Assembly (NCBI RefSeq): GCF_003584165.1
Contig: NZ_QXFJ01000023.1
Span: 124,001 to 188,000, forward strand
DNA: 64,000 bases
Direction: 5' to 3'
From: Flagellimonas aequoris
GTDB taxonomy: Bacteria > Bacteroidota > Bacteroidia > Flavobacteriales > Flavobacteriaceae
The notes beneath the pieces are model-generated. The model saw only the letters and a program-made list of their open reading frames with translations. It did not search any database and was not told the origin of the DNA. Within the stretch, counting starts at the first letter, position 1; every line of letters begins with the position of its first letter. Made by a program: the position numbers and the translations under genes. This document shows positions 1 through 9,644 of this stretch, in pieces.

Positions 1-567
1 CATGGTATGGGTCATCCAAAGAAAATCGAACCATCGCCAGTTGCGGTGCCTGATGGTCTGGAATGCCCCATCGGCAACGGAAACGTAGGCCTTGATATTT
101 TCGGGGGAATCATAAGTGATGACATAGGCCGGCAATTTTTTCTCGCGGTACTCATGTTGCTTGTCGGTTTCGGTCAATAGGTTGATATCCTTTACTTTCA
201 TGTGATGTGCCATCCGGTCTTTGGCCACAGCTAAGGCATCGTCTTGGGTAATGCCTTCCTTTAGTTCGCCACTTTTGGCATCCACCAAAAATTCATTGTT
301 GATCCAATAATACGGTTGGCCTGCTATTTCCTTCAAACTCACCGAACTGATCTTGGATGGCAAATTGATTTGGGAAAGACCTATCAACCCATCAAAAGCC
401 ATAGGTTCATGATGCATATTTCGGAAATGGTCGCCATGGATCTCGTCGATATCGGTCCAACTGAAATAAAGTCCACTTGCTGTCCACAAGATAAATTGGA
501 TGCCTAAAAACAGTCCCAAATATCTGTGGGCCTTTCGAATCTTAATTGCCGTACTGCGTTTTACCAT
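1..567 (-). CDS. PepSY-domain membrane protein (partial, C-terminus outside window)
   Basis: An open frame runs from ATG at 567 off the left edge, giving 189 visible residues. The N-terminus is basic, followed by one hydrophobic helix (about residues 15-35, YLGLFLGIQFILWTASGLYF) and then a PepSY-like periplasmic part ending in WRWFDFLWMTHTM. This layout fits PepSY-associated TM proteins, which often accompany metal or siderophore systems. It starts 6 bases after the copA stop on the same strand, so it is probably cotranscribed with copper resistance genes. A role in copper or reductase chemistry is inferred from that context only. The rest of the protein cannot be seen. Confidence 0.75.
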   Translation of the reverse strand, partial: MVKRSTAIKIRKAHRYLGLFLGIQFILWTASGLYFSWTDIDEIHGDHFRNMHHEPMAFDGLIGLSQINLPSKISSVSLKEIAGQPYYWINNEFLVDAKSGELKEGITQDDALAVAKDRMAHHMKVKDINLLTETDKQHEYREKKLPAYVITYDSPENIKAYVSVADGAFQTIRHRNWRWFDFLWMTHTM

Positions 568-573
568 TATGTA

Positions 574-3075
574 TTAGTCGATTGATCTTGTTCTTAACCT
601 CAAAGCGTTCGTAATTACCGAAACCGAGCTGAAACTCATGGCCAGTGCCGCAATCATGGGTGAAAGCAAAATCCCAAAAATGGGATAGAGCACCCCTGCT
701 GCCACAGGAACCCCGATGGTATTGTACACTAAGGCAAAGAAGAGGTTTTGTTTGATGTTTTTCATTACAGCTTCACTTAGGTTTCTGGCTTTCACAATAC
801 CGTGTAAATCTCCTTTTACCAAGGTAATCATGGCGCTTTCTATGGCCACATCGGTTCCAGTGCCCATGGCAATACCCAAGTCGCTTTTGGCCAATGCCGG
901 TGCATCGTTGATACCATCCCCTGCCATGGCCACCACTTTTCCTTCGGATTGCAGACGTTCCACTTCCTTCATTTTATCCTCTGGAAGTGTTTCGGCCTTA
1001 AAATCATCCAAGTTTAGTTCCTTGGCCACCGCTTTGGCAGTATTTGCATTGTCACCCGTGAGCATGATTACAGAAATACCCTTGTCCTGTATTGCCTTGA
1101 TGGCTTTGGCACTGGTTTTCTTTATCTTGTCACCAATGGAGACATAGCCTTGACAAACCCCGTCTATGGCAAGATAGGAAACCGTCAGTCCCTGTTCCTG
1201 GGATTTTTTCACCTCTTCCTTCATGGAATTGGAAATGTCCACTTTTGCCTTTTCCATCAACTTTAAATTGCCGAGATGGACTTCCGTATCCTTTATTTTA
1301 CCTTCAACACCCATACCCGATACAACATTGAAGTGTTCGGTCTTCAGAATTTCAATATTGTTTTCCTTTCCGAATTGAACGGTTGCCTGGGCCAAGGGAT
1401 GCTCGCTATTGGCATTCACCGAGACCACGTATTGCAACAGTTGTTCAGAAGAATAGGCATCGCCAAAAGTTCCCAAATGATCAAAAGTGGGTTTCCCTTC
1501 GGTTATGGTTCCTGTTTTGTCCACAATGAGGGTATCTACCTTTGCCATTTTCTCCAAAGCCTCGGCATTTTTGATCAATACGCCATTTTGGGCTCCCTTA
1601 CCAACTCCGACCATAACAGACATTGGCGTTGCCAATCCCAAAGCACATGGACAGGCAATGATCAGCACCGCAATGGCGTTGATCAAGGCGAAAACATAGG
1701 GCGGTTGCGGCCCAAAAATGGCCCATACCGCAAAGGTGATGACGGAAATGATTACCACGGTAGGCACAAAATAGGCCGATACCCTATCCGCTAAATTTTG
1801 GATGGGTGCCCTACTGCGACTAGCATCGTTCACCATGTTTATGATTTGGGAAAGCAAGGTATCACTGCCCACTTTTTCGGCCTTCATCAAAAAGGATTGG
1901 TTCCCGTTGATGGTCCCGCTACTTACTTTGTCGTCCACTGCTTTTTCTACAGGGATGGGTTCACCGGTAATCATGGATTCGTCGACAGAGGTTTCCCCTT
2001 CGGTAATGACTCCGTCCACCGGAATTTTTTCACCTGGTTTCACTCTTAGGATATCCCCTAATTCAATTTCATCGATATGTACTTCTTTTTCCTCACCATT
2101 AACCACCTTGGTGGCCTTGTTGGGAGCCAGTTTCAACAATTCCTTGACCGCGTTGCTCGTTTTACTGTGCGCTCTCGCTTCCAATAATTGTCCTAGAAGC
2201 ACCAAGGTAAGAATGACCGTGGTCGCCTCAAAATACACATGCACCGCACCGGACTCATCCTTGAATTGGTCAGGGAAAACATCGGGGAACAACAACCCTA
2301 GCACACTGAACACAAATGCCACCCCTGCTCCCAATCCGATCAGGGTGAACATGTTCAGATTCCAGGTCTTTATACTCCGGTAAGCACGTTCAAAAAACAT
2401 CCAGGTAGCATAAAAAACCACGGGTAACGAAAGGACAAATTGTACCCAGTTCCAATAGGTTGGAGATAAAACCCGATACAAAGGATTATTGGGGATCATA
2501 TCGCTCATCGCGATCAAAAAGATGGGCAAGGTGAAGCCAACGGCCAACCAAAACTTTTTCAGGAGCTTTTGATAGGTCTTTTCTTCAGCACTTGTTTCTG
2601 GCTTCATGGGTACTAGGTCCATTCCACAGATGGGGCAGGAACCGGGCCCATCCTTAACCACTTCGGGGTGCATGGGGCAGGTCCATTTTTCCCCGGACGA
2701 CTTTGACAGATTTTGTTCCTCCACCAGATCCATTCCGCAGACCGGACAATCGCCCGGTTTGTCGTAGGTCTTGTCCCCCTCACAACGCATGGGACAGTAA
2801 TAAGTGCCTGTACCTTCTTGTTTTGGTTGTTCTTTCTCCTTTTTTTGCTCATGATGATGGTGACCTGGCATGTGAATGCTATACCTGCCCCCATCTTGTT
2901 CCAATGCCTTTTCAAATGTTTCAATGGGAATATGCTCCTTCATCTCAATTACGGCTTCGGCCTTTTCCAAGTTCACCACAACCGTGTCCACCCCCTTCAC
3001 TTTGGAAAGGGTTTCCTCAACATGGTTTCTACATCCATTGCAGCTCATTCCGTGTATGTGATAGGTATGCTTCAT
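574..3075 (-). CDS. copA: Copper/silver-translocating P1B-type ATPase
   Basis: Exports Cu(+)/Ag(+) from the cytoplasm using ATP. In order: an HMA domain with GMSCNGC (Cys12, Cys15), a His run, two short CPM...CPxCGM heavy-metal-binding modules (about residues 92-155), eight expected TM segments, the metal-site CPC in [13 protein letters not shown], the phosphorylation site DKTGTITEG, the SEHPLA motif, and the hinge GDGINDAPA. It has 833 residues, somewhat long because of the extra N-terminal modules. A TTG at 3093 would add six residues but lies inside a TAGTTTTG promoter box, so I chose ATG at 3075. It lies downstream of the AraC-type regulator and just before the PepSY gene. Confidence 0.95.
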   Translation of the reverse strand: MKHTYHIHGMSCNGCRNHVEETLSKVKGVDTVVVNLEKAEAVIEMKEHIPIETFEKALEQDGGRYSIHMPGHHHHEQKKEKEQPKQEGTGTYYCPMRCEGDKTYDKPGDCPVCGMDLVEEQNLSKSSGEKWTCPMHPEVVKDGPGSCPICGMDLVPMKPETSAEEKTYQKLLKKFWLAVGFTLPIFLIAMSDMIPNNPLYRVLSPTYWNWVQFVLSLPVVFYATWMFFERAYRSIKTWNLNMFTLIGLGAGVAFVFSVLGLLFPDVFPDQFKDESGAVHVYFEATTVILTLVLLGQLLEARAHSKTSNAVKELLKLAPNKATKVVNGEEKEVHIDEIELGDILRVKPGEKIPVDGVITEGETSVDESMITGEPIPVEKAVDDKVSSGTINGNQSFLMKAEKVGSDTLLSQIINMVNDASRSRAPIQNLADRVSAYFVPTVVIISVITFAVWAIFGPQPPYVFALINAIAVLIIACPCALGLATPMSVMVGVGKGAQNGVLIKNAEALEKMAKVDTLIVDKTGTITEGKPTFDHLGTFGDAYSSEQLLQYVVSVNANSEHPLAQATVQFGKENNIEILKTEHFNVVSGMGVEGKIKDTEVHLGNLKLMEKAKVDISNSMKEEVKKSQEQGLTVSYLAIDGVCQGYVSIGDKIKKTSAKAIKAIQDKGISVIMLTGDNANTAKAVAKELNLDDFKAETLPEDKMKEVERLQSEGKVVAMAGDGINDAPALAKSDLGIAMGTGTDVAIESAMITLVKGDLHGIVKARNLSEAVMKNIKQNLFFALVYNTIGVPVAAGVLYPIFGILLSPMIAALAMSFSSVSVITNALRLRTRSID

Positions 3076-3090
3076 CTTCTTATTTTTTTT

Positions 3091-3098
3091 CAAAACTA
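3091..3098 (-). promoter_or_regulatory. -7 box of the copA promoter
   Basis: On the minus strand this reads TAGTTTTG, a perfect match to the Bacteroidota -7 consensus TAnnTTTG. It lies 15 bases before the copA ATG. No good -33 TTG was seen at the usual distance. It suggests copA-PepSY can be transcribed separately from the upstream regulator and Cus genes. Confidence 0.5.
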
Positions 3099-3140
3099 AA
3101 GGATCGACATTCGGAGGTCTTTTACAATTTTGGGTTTCTT

Positions 3141-3722
3141 TTATACAATTTGATCCAACGATCTCCTATCCCAATCCTGTATATTTCTATATTCTGTCAT
3201 GGACATTCCAGTGATTGCTTTGAACTGTTTTGCCAAATGACTGCTACTTTTATAGTTCAGGTCATAGGCAATTTCTGAAAATGTTTTGTTGTCCATCTGG
3301 ATTTCCTCCTTCACTTTTTCCATCTTTAGAAGGATAAAATACTTTTCAATAGTCAATCCTTCTTTCGCACTGAACATTTTGCTGAGCACCGAGTACTCCT
3401 TGTTCATCTTTTCCGAAAGGTATGTCGAGAGATTCTGTGTAATCCCATTTTCAACGGCTCCAATCAAATGCTTTTTGATGTCTACCATGATGGTTTCATT
3501 CAAATCGTCAATCAATTCAAAGCCATTTTGATTCAGAATCTCCCGAATACGCTCCTTCTTGTCTTCGGTCCCATCTGCAAATAGGATTTCTCCCAGATCA
3601 ATCTGCTCCACCACAATGCCTGCCTTCTGAAATTCATTTTTCAGAACGCTCTTACATCTGTCACATACCATATTTTTGACCTTGATGCGCATCACTTTGG
3701 GCTCATGGGACCAAAAGGTCAT
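3141..3722 (-). CDS. AraC-family regulator with N-terminal CxxC metal-binding-like segment
   Basis: 193 residues. The N-terminus (about 11-75) resembles a heavy-metal-associated fold: [21 protein letters not shown] has Cys20 and Cys23 in a CxxC site and is followed by alternating beta/alpha-like sequence. The C-terminal part (about 95-185) is an AraC-type double helix-turn-helix, with [24 protein letters not shown] as the second one. The start ATG directly abuts the stop of the upstream lipoprotein gene (TAA|ATG), suggesting translational coupling. An alternative ATG at codon 11 would keep the CxxC. Likely role: cytoplasmic copper/silver sensor controlling copA and the Cus genes. That is inferred from architecture and position. 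Confidence 0.85.
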   Translation of the reverse strand: MTFWSHEPKVMRIKVKNMVCDRCKSVLKNEFQKAGIVVEQIDLGEILFADGTEDKKERIREILNQNGFELIDDLNETIMVDIKKHLIGAVENGITQNLSTYLSEKMNKEYSVLSKMFSAKEGLTIEKYFILLKMEKVKEEIQMDNKTFSEIAYDLNYKSSSHLAKQFKAITGMSMTEYRNIQDWDRRSLDQIV

Positions 3723-4067
3723 TTAATTTTCGGCCTGAACCTCCTTGTAATCCTCGTTCAAAACGTAGGTCATGCCACATACAGGGCATTTTCCTTCAGT
3801 GTCACCGCCACTTCCTTCGCAATGCATTGGGCACACATATTTGGAGGTATATTCCTTACCTTGTTTGTCTGCAGTTCCCATTTCTCCCATGTTATGGTCT
3901 TTATGATCCATACTATCCATGTCATGATCCTTGTGGTCCATATCATGGTCCATGGTCTCTTCCGTTGTAGCCTCATTGCTTTCTGCAGTTTTTCCTTTGC
4001 ATGATACGGTAAGTACCAACACTGATGCAAATGCAATTCCGATAATTGTTCTGATGTTTGTTCTCAT
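3723..4067 (-). CDS. His/Met/Asp-rich metal-binding lipoprotein
   Basis: 114 residues. The signal peptide ends in a lipobox LTVSC (Cys23), so it is probably anchored in the outer or inner membrane facing the periplasm. Residues 39-63 are repeats of HDMDHKDHD type, a classic soft-metal ligand stretch. Residues 77-102 form a heavy-metal-binding module (CPMHC...CPVCGM) like the two in CopA and like those at the N-terminus of many Bacteroidota CusB proteins. It lies 13 bases after the TolC gene, where a CusB adaptor would be expected, but has no coiled-coil or barrel adaptor domains. It may be a periplasmic Cu/Ag chaperone or sponge, or a shortened CusB; the sequence does not decide. Confidence 0.8.
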   Translation of the reverse strand: MRTNIRTIIGIAFASVLVLTVSCKGKTAESNEATTEETMDHDMDHKDHDMDSMDHKDHNMGEMGTADKQGKEYTSKYVCPMHCEGSGGDTEGKCPVCGMTYVLNEDYKEVQAEN

Positions 4068-4080
4068 GTGATATATAAAT

Positions 4081-5301
4081 TTACTTGTTAATTAGATAAT
4101 TGATGATGGCAGACTGCATATAGTACAGCTGCGTAGATTGAATTTGATTGGTCTGGAACTTTAATTGTAGTTCTTGAATGTCCAGCACATCATTGAAATT
4201 AATGGTGCCCGTCTCATAATTTTTAATCAAGATTTCTTCTGCATCCTTGGCCTGTTCCAAATTTTTGGATTGGGTCTCAAATGCTATTCTAGCTTCATTG
4301 CGCTGCGAAATGGCTTTGGCATAGGTGTTCTCCAATACATTCAGCCGTTCCTCCTTCTGCAATTCGATTTCCTTTTGGCGCAATTGGTTCTGCTTGGTCA
4401 CCGATTTGAATTTGTTGTTGAAAATGGGAATGGAAAAAGTGACCATGGGCATTAAAATGTCCTTTCCATTATCACTCATCATCATATCCGTGCGTTCTGA
4501 AACTGGGATATAGTCCAACCCGATTCCAAAACTCGGGGCATTTTCCTTTTGGTTGACCAATTCTGATTGGGCCACCGATTGGAACAATTGGTCGTACTTG
4601 AGCAGTTCGGGGTTCATGGACAACCCTTCCTTCCCCAAAATAGGGTCTTCGGACGGTATCTGCATGTCGCTCACCACTTCCACACCGATACTTTCGTCAC
4701 GGTTGAGCAAATTGTTGAATACCGCTTGTTCCGCTAAATATTGTTGATCTAAAATTTGGCGTTGTTGCTGCAGTTCGTTTTGGCGTATCTGCAGTTTCAA
4801 CACATCTACGGCTGAAGCTTTCCCAACCTCAACCGAAGTAAGTGCCAATTTTTCATAGGTTTTCAATAATGCTATGTTTTCCTCAAGCACTGTTTTTTTC
4901 GCCTGAATGCCGTACAACACATAATAGGATTGCGCCAATGACAGTGCCAGTTTGCGTTTGGCAATCACAATTTCGGTGTATTCTGCATCTGCCATGGAAC
5001 CGGCATAATTTTCACGTGCCGTTATGGTCCCGAACCAAGGAAGCATTTGGGAAACCGAAAAACGGGCCCTTTGCGCTCCAACTCGGGTTTCGGGTTCGCT
5101 TACAAAATAACCTGCCCCAAAGGTGGTATTCGGCAAGGTGTTCACTTCGTTCACTTTTTCCTCTGCAATGTTATATCTGAGTTCCATTGCCTGGATCACA
5201 GGGTTGTTCTGTTCCGCTTGTTGCAAATACGATTCAAGCGTCTGGGCTTTGGCACTAAAGGCCAATACTGCTATCAAAAGGAATAGGAGTTTCTTTTTCA
5301 T
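4081..5301 (-). CDS. TolC-family outer-membrane efflux channel (CusC-like)
   Basis: 406 residues with a signal peptide ending FSAKAQ. Two long heptad-rich helical regions (about 140-200 and 310-400) correspond to the two OEP repeats of TolC/CusC channels, which form the trimeric outer-membrane barrel and periplasmic tunnel. Its ATG overlaps the stop of the RND pump gene as ATGA, so the two are translationally coupled and probably form one efflux complex. It is shorter than E. coli TolC or CusC (about 450-490) but normal for Bacteroidota Cus operons. No Cys lipobox is seen at the signal cleavage site. Confidence 0.9.
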   Translation of the reverse strand: MKKKLLFLLIAVLAFSAKAQTLESYLQQAEQNNPVIQAMELRYNIAEEKVNEVNTLPNTTFGAGYFVSEPETRVGAQRARFSVSQMLPWFGTITARENYAGSMADAEYTEIVIAKRKLALSLAQSYYVLYGIQAKKTVLEENIALLKTYEKLALTSVEVGKASAVDVLKLQIRQNELQQQRQILDQQYLAEQAVFNNLLNRDESIGVEVVSDMQIPSEDPILGKEGLSMNPELLKYDQLFQSVAQSELVNQKENAPSFGIGLDYIPVSERTDMMMSDNGKDILMPMVTFSIPIFNNKFKSVTKQNQLRQKEIELQKEERLNVLENTYAKAISQRNEARIAFETQSKNLEQAKDAEEILIKNYETGTINFNDVLDIQELQLKFQTNQIQSTQLYYMQSAIINYLINK

Positions 5302-8300
5302 CGACTTTGCATTTTAAATTGCATTTCTCTTTTCCAACTATATAATACCGGCACTACAAAAAGGGTGATCAATGCGATCAACATACCCCCAAAACTTGGG
5401 ATGGCCATGGGGATCATGATATCGCTTCCCCTACCGGTACTTGTCAAAACGGGTAGAAGTGCCAAAATGGTGGTTGCCGTCGTCATCAAACAAGGCCTGA
5501 TCCGTTTTTTCCCAGCTTCAAGGACGGAGGCCCGAATGCCTTTTAACGTTTCAGGACTGTTCTTATCAAAGGTTTGGGTCAAGTATGTGGCCATGACCAC
5601 TCCGTCATCGGTAGCAATTCCGAATAGAGCAATAAACCCGACCCAGACAGCCACACTTAAATTGATGGTATGCATTTGAAAAAGGTCCCTTAGATTTTCT
5701 CCCATAAAGCTGAAGTTCAGGAACCAATCCTGCCCATAAAGCCAAATCATCATGAAACCACCTGCAAAAGCCACGGCTATCCCTGAAAAAACCATCAGAG
5801 AGGTAGCCACCGATCTAAACTGAAAATACAGGATTAGGAAGATGATCAACAATGCTAACGGCACTACAACCGACAAGGTTTTCTTGGCCCTCAATTGGTT
5901 TTCGTAGGTACCGGTAAACTTATAACTGATGCCCTTGGGAACCACCAATTCTCCGCTTTCGATTTTCTCAAGAATCTTGGCTTGGGCATTTTCAACCACA
6001 TCCACTTCGGCAAAACCATCTTGCTTATCAAATAGAACGTAGCCTACCAAAAAGGTATCCTCGCTTTTAATGACCTGAGGTCCCTGTTCATATTTAATCG
6101 TCACCAATTCACTCAATGGAACCGGATTTCCTTTGGTCACGGGCACATAGATGTTCCCAATATCGGTAGGATTCTCCCGCAATTCCCTTGGGTAACGGAC
6201 ACGGACTCCATAACGTTCCCTGCCTTCCACAGTTTGGGTGAGCGACATACCTCCGATGGCCACCTCAAGAACCTGTTGCACATCTTCGATCACCAATCCG
6301 TATCGTACCAATTTTTCACGATCGATATTGATCATCAAATAAGGTTTTCCTACAATCCTATCGGCAAAAACAGCTTCATCCTTTACCCCTAGTGCTTCCT
6401 TCAATATGGGTTCCAATTGAAGGCCAAAATTTTCGATTTCCTTCAAATCTTGCCCTTTAACCTTGATGCCCATTGGGGCCCTCATTCCAGTTTGAAGCAT
6501 GACCAAGCGGGTTTCAATGGGTTGTAGCTTTGGCGCAGAGGTCACTCCCGGCAACTTGGTGACCCGAACAATTTCTTTCCAGATATCATCCGGACTCTTG
6601 ATTTCAGGTCGCCAGTTCCTAAAGTATTCCCCATCGGCATCAGGGATCAAAAGTGCCCTATCGATTTTGAGTGGTTCCGCAACATGGGAATCCACGTAGT
6701 TTTCTTCTTGGGTTACTTCCAAATTTGGATTGGCGGCGAACTTGCCATTTTCTAGTTCGAAGTATCCATCCTTGTTCACCTTAAATCGTTGTGGACTACC
6801 CATTTCGTTCTTCTGGTATTCTGATCGGTATTGAATAATATTTTCATACATGGAAAGTGGGGCGGGATCCAATGCGGATTCGGTCCTTCCCGATTTACCC
6901 ACAACCATTTCAATTTCGGGGATGGTAGCCACGGCCATATCCAATTGTTGCAATACCCTTTTGTTTTCCTCCACTCCTGCATGGGGCAATGATGTGGGCA
7001 TCAACAAGAAGGAACCTTCATTGAGTGAAGGCATAAATTCCTGACCCGTGTTGCGCATGATCATAACACCGAAAACCACAATAACCGTGGGGATGGAGAG
7101 AAACACCAACTTGTTTTCCAAGGCCCAAGTCAAAATGCGACTGTAATAGCTTCTGAAAAGATAAAAACCACCCAAGAGCACACCACAAATCAGTGCCACA
7201 AAAATCAGGTTGATGGCAATGCTCCTGTCAAAGCCCAAAGGTCTCCAATAGGTAGCCAAAAGAGAGACAATGGTGGCAATACTGATGCCAACATTGAGCA
7301 TGTTCCATTGTTTTCTGTTGATAACATCCTTCAACATCAAAATCCCAGAAACCCCAAATGCAATCAACACCAATCCCAACCAATACCCAAAAATGATGGC
7401 CATCAACCCCAAGGCAATCAGCAAACCGTTCCATATTTGTTTAAAAATGGATTTACGGTTGCTCTTCCTGAAAATCATGGCAGCAAATGGAGGTATGAGA
7501 AAGAGGGCCACAATGATGGAGGCCGTTAACGCCATAGTCTTGGTAAAGGCAAGTGGTCGGAACAGTTTCCCTTCAGCTCCCACCATGGTGAAAACAGGGA
7601 TAAAACTGATGATGGTGGTGAGTACGGCGGTTACAATGGCTCCTGAAACCTCAGAAGTGGCATTGTAGACCACCTCGTTAATGGATAAATTATCTTCGTT
7701 CTCATCCATGTGCCGAATGATGTTTTCGGACAAGATCACACCCACATCTACCATGGTGCCAATGGCAATGGCAATCCCGGATAGCGCTACAATATTGGCA
7801 TCTACTCCAAAATATTTCATCGCAATAAAGACCATGAGTACCGCAACAGGTAAGAGTCCGGAAATCAATACCGATGCCCTAAGGTTGAACACCATGACCA
7901 CGATGACCAAAATGGTAATCAGAATTTCCAGGGTGAGGGCCTCGTTCAAAGTACCCAAGGTTTCTTGAATGAGTTCCGTACGATCATAAAAGGGTACAAT
8001 GGTCAATTGGGAGGTGGTACCATCTTTCAATTGTTTTGATGGCAGCCCAGCACTCAATTCCTTGATCTTTTCCTTCACATTGTTGATGACCTCCAAAGGA
8101 TTGGCTCCATATCTGGCAACCACTACCCCACCGGCCACTTCGGCTCCTTCTTTGTCCAAAATACCTCTTCTTACTGCTGGCCCCAAGGAAACATGGGCCA
8201 CGTCCTTCACACGAATGGCCGTATAATCAGTGGCTGTAACCACAGCGTTCTTGATGTCATCCAAAGATTTGATGTATCCCAAACCGCGGACCAAATATTC

Positions 8301-9035
8301 TGCTTTGTTGATCTCCAAGGTTTGGGCGCCAATGTCGCGATTGCTTTGCTTTACGGCCTTTACCACTTGATCCAATCCCACCTTGTATTGTTTCATCAAC
8401 TCAGGGTTCACATCAACCTGATATTCCTGAACAAATCCACCAATGGAAGCCACTTCAGACACCCCGGAAGCTGAGGAAAGTGCATATTTTACATAATAAT
8501 CCTGAACACTGCGCAGTTCCTGCAAATCCCAACCCCCCGTTACATTGCCATCCTTATCACGACCTTCCAATGTATACCAAAAAATTTGTCCTAATGCTGT
8601 GGCATCGGGGCCCAAAGCAGGATTTACGCCATCCGGTAAAAGGTTGTTAGGGAGTGAATTCAGTTTCTCCAGGATGCGACTTCGGCTCCAATAGAATTCC
8701 ACCTCTTCATCAAAAATGATATAGATGCTCGAAAACCCGAACATGGATGAACTTCTAATGGTTTTAACTCCGGGAATCCCCAATAAGGAGGTGGTCAAAG
8801 GATAGGTAATTTGGTCCTCAATGTCTTGGGGTGAACGGCCTGGCCATTTGGTGAAAACGATCTGCTGGTTTTCGCCAATATCCGGAATGGCATCAACCGC
8901 AACGGGATCACTCGGCAAAAAACCGGTTTCCCAATGGAAAGGGGTATTCACGGTTCCCCAGCCCAAAAAGAGCACAAGCAGCAAAATGGCCACCAGTTTG
9001 TTTTCGATTAGAAATTTGATGCTTTTGTTCAGCAT
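5298..9035 (-). CDS. cusA: CusA/CzcA-family heavy-metal efflux RND transporter
   Basis: 1245 residues; an inner-membrane proton-driven pump that should export Cu(+)/Ag(+) or related ions. The first TM segment follows MLNKSIKFLIENK; the TM4-like stretch has VDVGVILSENIIRH and the later TM region has IATDDGVVMATYLTQ. Porter domains carry methionines such as LQTGMRAPMG. It is about 200 residues longer than E. coli CusA, partly from extra hydrophobic segments around residues 530-640, usual in this phylum. I start at ATG 9035 because the 14 residues before it (from 9077) lack RND similarity. It overlaps the TolC gene by 4 bases. No membrane-fusion protein gene follows. Confidence 0.93.
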   Translation of the reverse strand: MLNKSIKFLIENKLVAILLLVLFLGWGTVNTPFHWETGFLPSDPVAVDAIPDIGENQQIVFTKWPGRSPQDIEDQITYPLTTSLLGIPGVKTIRSSSMFGFSSIYIIFDEEVEFYWSRSRILEKLNSLPNNLLPDGVNPALGPDATALGQIFWYTLEGRDKDGNVTGGWDLQELRSVQDYYVKYALSSASGVSEVASIGGFVQEYQVDVNPELMKQYKVGLDQVVKAVKQSNRDIGAQTLEINKAEYLVRGLGYIKSLDDIKNAVVTATDYTAIRVKDVAHVSLGPAVRRGILDKEGAEVAGGVVVARYGANPLEVINNVKEKIKELSAGLPSKQLKDGTTSQLTIVPFYDRTELIQETLGTLNEALTLEILITILVIVVMVFNLRASVLISGLLPVAVLMVFIAMKYFGVDANIVALSGIAIAIGTMVDVGVILSENIIRHMDENEDNLSINEVVYNATSEVSGAIVTAVLTTIISFIPVFTMVGAEGKLFRPLAFTKTMALTASIIVALFLIPPFAAMIFRKSNRKSIFKQIWNGLLIALGLMAIIFGYWLGLVLIAFGVSGILMLKDVINRKQWNMLNVGISIATIVSLLATYWRPLGFDRSIAINLIFVALICGVLLGGFYLFRSYYSRILTWALENKLVFLSIPTVIVVFGVMIMRNTGQEFMPSLNEGSFLLMPTSLPHAGVEENKRVLQQLDMAVATIPEIEMVVGKSGRTESALDPAPLSMYENIIQYRSEYQKNEMGSPQRFKVNKDGYFELENGKFAANPNLEVTQEENYVDSHVAEPLKIDRALLIPDADGEYFRNWRPEIKSPDDIWKEIVRVTKLPGVTSAPKLQPIETRLVMLQTGMRAPMGIKVKGQDLKEIENFGLQLEPILKEALGVKDEAVFADRIVGKPYLMINIDREKLVRYGLVIEDVQQVLEVAIGGMSLTQTVEGRERYGVRVRYPRELRENPTDIGNIYVPVTKGNPVPLSELVTIKYEQGPQVIKSEDTFLVGYVLFDKQDGFAEVDVVENAQAKILEKIESGELVVPKGISYKFTGTYENQLRAKKTLSVVVPLALLIIFLILYFQFRSVATSLMVFSGIAVAFAGGFMMIWLYGQDWFLNFSFMGENLRDLFQMHTINLSVAVWVGFIALFGIATDDGVVMATYLTQTFDKNSPETLKGIRASVLEAGKKRIRPCLMTTATTILALLPVLTSTGRGSDIMIPMAIPSFGGMLIALITLFVVPVLYSWKREMQFKMQSR

Positions 9036-9067
9036 AAAAATTTGATTTAGACAATAGATCGAGTGAA

Positions 9068-9107
9068 AAAAGCGCATAAACGCACTAGCCCGACCAAAAG
9101 GATCGGG
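9068..9107 (-). promoter_or_regulatory. Hairpins between the HYC_CC_PP gene and cusA
   Basis: The 93-base gap holds a stem CCCGA(T)CC-TTTT-GGTCGGG at 9089-9107. Reading on the minus strand, a weaker stem with wobble pairs then ends in a run of six T. This could be a leaky terminator or attenuator before cusA; it was judged by eye only. Confidence 0.3.
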
Positions 9108-9128
9108 ATTGAATCAATCTATGTTAAA

Positions 9129-9515
9129 TCAAATAAGGAAAGTCTGGTCCAGAACCTGTACATCCCGTATTAAGGGTGGCGGGTTGTACTCACTAAAATG
9201 ATTGGGTTCCTTTTCATCTACTTCAACAAAATGGAAATAGGTATGCACAAAGCTTACAATGAAGAACTGTTGGTTCAGACTAAAATCGTCAAAGGTGATT
9301 TTCAGGTCATGTTGCCCCTGAACCGTAAAGGATTCATCATCACAACAGGATTTTTCCATATCCTTGCCCATCCCGCAGTCATCCGCATGGGAAAACAGGG
9401 CAACATCCATCACCCGGCCCATACAAATATGTTTGTCCACCGTCCACGAAACGGTAGAGGCCAACACCAAAATGGCCATTAGGGAGGATAGGAATTGATG
9501 GAAAATCTGCTTCAT
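9129..9515 (-). CDS. HYC_CC_PP family protein (small exported metal-associated protein)
   Basis: 128 residues. A signal peptide-like N-terminus (MKQIFHQFLSSLMAILVLAST) is followed by the family signature: HIC (HYC-like) at about residues 29-31, a CC pair in KSCCDDE at about 57-58, and a PPP near residues 112-114. The family is known from Bacteroidota and tends to lie beside metal-efflux genes; its biochemical function is not established. Cys, His and Met are clustered, consistent with metal binding in the periplasm. It is the first gene before cusA on the same strand, 93 bases upstream. Confidence 0.75.
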   Translation of the reverse strand: MKQIFHQFLSSLMAILVLASTVSWTVDKHICMGRVMDVALFSHADDCGMGKDMEKSCCDDESFTVQGQHDLKITFDDFSLNQQFFIVSFVHTYFHFVEVDEKEPNHFSEYNPPPLIRDVQVLDQTFLI

Positions 9516-9522
9516 TTGACTA

Positions 9523-9530
9523 CAAAACTA
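9523..9530 (-). promoter_or_regulatory. Candidate -7 box of the HYC_CC_PP-cus operon
   Basis: Reads TAGTTTTG on the minus strand, matching TAnnTTTG. It ends only 7 bases before the ATG at 9515, so a transcript from here would have almost no leader. No convincing -33 element was found. Confidence 0.4.
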
Positions 9531-9598
9531 CAAAATATCAGCATTTATTGCTTTGCTTAACAGAAGTTTATGCCGGAATCAGGTAATTTTCAAATCAT

Positions 9599-9630
9599 TT
9601 GTCGAACAAAATCCCAATTCAATACATTTG
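9599..9630 (+). promoter_or_regulatory. Promoter of the GAF/fRMsr-like gene
   Basis: A -33 TTG (9599-9601) and a -7 TACATTTG (9623-9630) are separated by 21 bases, a good Bacteroidota promoter. It lies inside the longest possible reading frame of the next gene, so it rules against the upstream ATG at 9570 and for ATG at 9645. Confidence 0.6.
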
Positions 9631-9644
9631 CAAAAAAGAATGCC

